DNA from: Pseudomonadota bacterium
GTDB taxonomy: Bacteria > Pseudomonadota > Gammaproteobacteria > Steroidobacterales > Steroidobacteraceae
DNA length: 5,207 nt
Assembly (NCBI GenBank): GCA_021815905.1
Contig: JAKAZP010000206.1
Location: forward strand, 1-5,207
Direction of reading: 5' to 3'
Position numbers and translations under genes: made by a program. Positions within the stretch are counted from its first letter, which is position 1; each line of letters opens with the position of its first letter. Below the pieces are notes generated by a model. That model was not told the DNA's origin. It searched no databases and worked only from the letters and a program-made list of their open reading frames with translations. Positions 4,556 to 5,207 of this stretch are shown piece by piece.

Positions 4556-5207
4556 TCACCCGCCGCCGGCGGCGGCTTCCTTCGGGTGCGCGCGCTCGTA
4601 GTGGACGGGCATATCGGCGAACGAGAGCCCGACCACCTGACCGAGCGCATCGACACCGAAGGTGGCGTAGGACTTGCCGTAGAAGTGGTAGCGCCAGAGC
4701 ACGCGGAAGGTGTTGCCGTGCCAGGGCTGCATGTCGCCGGTGAACATCGGGTTGCCGAGCCGGACCACGAGGCGGCCGTGCGCCTCGCTCACGCGGGCGG
4801 AACCATAGAAGTCATCCGAGTATTTTCCGGAGTACGCGCCGAGCGGCAGCGGGGGCTTCGTCCCGGGCCGGCGAGTGGCGGCCAACTTCCCGGCCATCGC
4901 ATGCTCCGCGTTCCTTTCCTTCCGGACGAAGGCGAACATCGCGCGGCTCACGTCCCGGTGCGCGAGCTTGAGATAGGACTGCAGCACGTAGAACATCACG
5001 CCCTCGGGCGCCCGATTGCCGTTCAGGTTCGAGAGCACCACGACGCCGAGGTGCTCGCGCGGAAGCATGCCGAGGGCGGATGCCATGCCGTCGATGTCGC
5101 CCGCGTGCCAGACCAGCTTCTGCCCCCCGTACTCCTGCAGCATGAACCCGAGCCCGTAGGCGTAGAACCGGCCGTGCGGCGTCTGGGTGCGCATCCACCG
5201 ACCGAGG
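4556..5207 (-). CDS. beta-lactamase-type serine hydrolase with DUF3471-like domain, C-terminal part (5' end outside window)
   Basis: The frame is open to the right edge; the codons before the ATG at 5194 read LGRW, so that Met is probably internal. About 216 residues are visible. Counting from that Met, YAYGLGFMLQEYGGQKLVWHAGDIDGMAS (11-39) followed by LPREHLGVVVLSNLNGN (44-60) is the end of a class C beta-lactamase/penicillin-binding-protein-like fold. HAG at 30-32 stands where classical enzymes have KTG, as in many esterase- or peptidase-like members. Residues about 117-200 (LGAYSGKYSDDFYGSARV, then QPWHGNTFRV and VVGLSF) fit the DUF3471 beta-rich domain often attached to such hydrolases. 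The SxxK nucleophile, the YxN motif and any signal peptide lie outside the window. Most relatives are exported esterases, D-amino-acid peptidases or uncharacterised enzymes, so antibiotic resistance should not be assumed. The gene sits 60 bases upstream of the 66-residue membrane-protein gene on the same strand. It stops at TGA (4558-4556) after a Gly/Ala-rich tail. Confidence 0.88.
   Translation of the reverse strand, partial: LGRWMRTQTPHGRFYAYGLGFMLQEYGGQKLVWHAGDIDGMASALGMLPREHLGVVVLSNLNGNRAPEGVMFYVLQSYLKLAHRDVSRAMFAFVRKERNAEHAMAGKLAATRRPGTKPPLPLGAYSGKYSDDFYGSARVSEAHGRLVVRLGNPMFTGDMQPWHGNTFRVLWRYHFYGKSYATFGVDALGQVVGLSFADMPVHYERAHPKEAAAGGG

Noticed and set aside
3018..4656. Long - strand frames of 314 and 324 residues across the CBS genes and hemN end
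   Set aside because: They overlap well-supported CBS genes in the wrong frame and are low-complexity Arg-rich translations.
4556..5207. Antibiotic-resistance beta-lactamase
   Set aside because: The visible part has HAG in place of KTG and a DUF3471-like tail, typical of esterase- or peptidase-like relatives; the nucleophile motif is outside the window.

Overview
The window is a very GC-rich stretch of bacterial chromosome, judged by eye and not counted. Genes are dense, separated by short gaps, and codons usually end in G or C. A TraB/GumN-family protein, a rhomboid with a cytoplasmic N-terminal domain, a HemN-type coproporphyrinogen oxidase and a serine hydrolase with a DUF3471-like tail together suggest a proteobacterium. 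A high-GC gammaproteobacterium of the Xanthomonadales/Steroidobacterales kind is my best guess, but there is no rRNA or other marker to prove it. I see no tRNA, rRNA, CRISPR, insertion sequence or phage gene.

Layout from left to right. (1) 1-404, + strand: the 3' end of a TraB/GumN-family protein, cut by the window edge. (2) 522-1403, - strand, convergent with it: a rhomboid intramembrane serine protease with a small DUF2007-like N-terminal domain. (3) 1404-1717: a divergent intergenic region holding two overlapping palindromes, an AT-rich patch and a Shine-Dalgarno sequence. (4) 1718-3157, + strand: hemN, oxygen-independent coproporphyrinogen III oxidase. (5) 3227-3685 on - and 3796-4257 on +: two paralogous two-CBS-domain proteins, head to head across a 110-base region that contains an inverted repeat. 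(6) 4295-4495, - strand: a 66-residue leucine-rich membrane protein. (7) 4556-5207, - strand: the C-terminal part of a beta-lactamase-type serine hydrolase, cut by the right edge.

The genes do not form one pathway. HemN makes protoporphyrinogen IX precursors for heme when oxygen is scarce. The CBS pair next to it probably senses adenine nucleotides, since both domains of both proteins keep ligand-site residues, but its partner is unknown. The hydrolase and the 66-residue protein are on one strand 60 bases apart and may be co-transcribed. The rhomboid and the TraB/GumN protein are a convergent pair with no evident functional link.

I found no convincing new multi-gene system. The points most worth checking are the divergent CBS paralogue pair with its shared promoter region and conserved C-terminal tail, the overlapping palindromes upstream of hemN and the rhomboid gene, and the conserved-looking 66-residue membrane protein.
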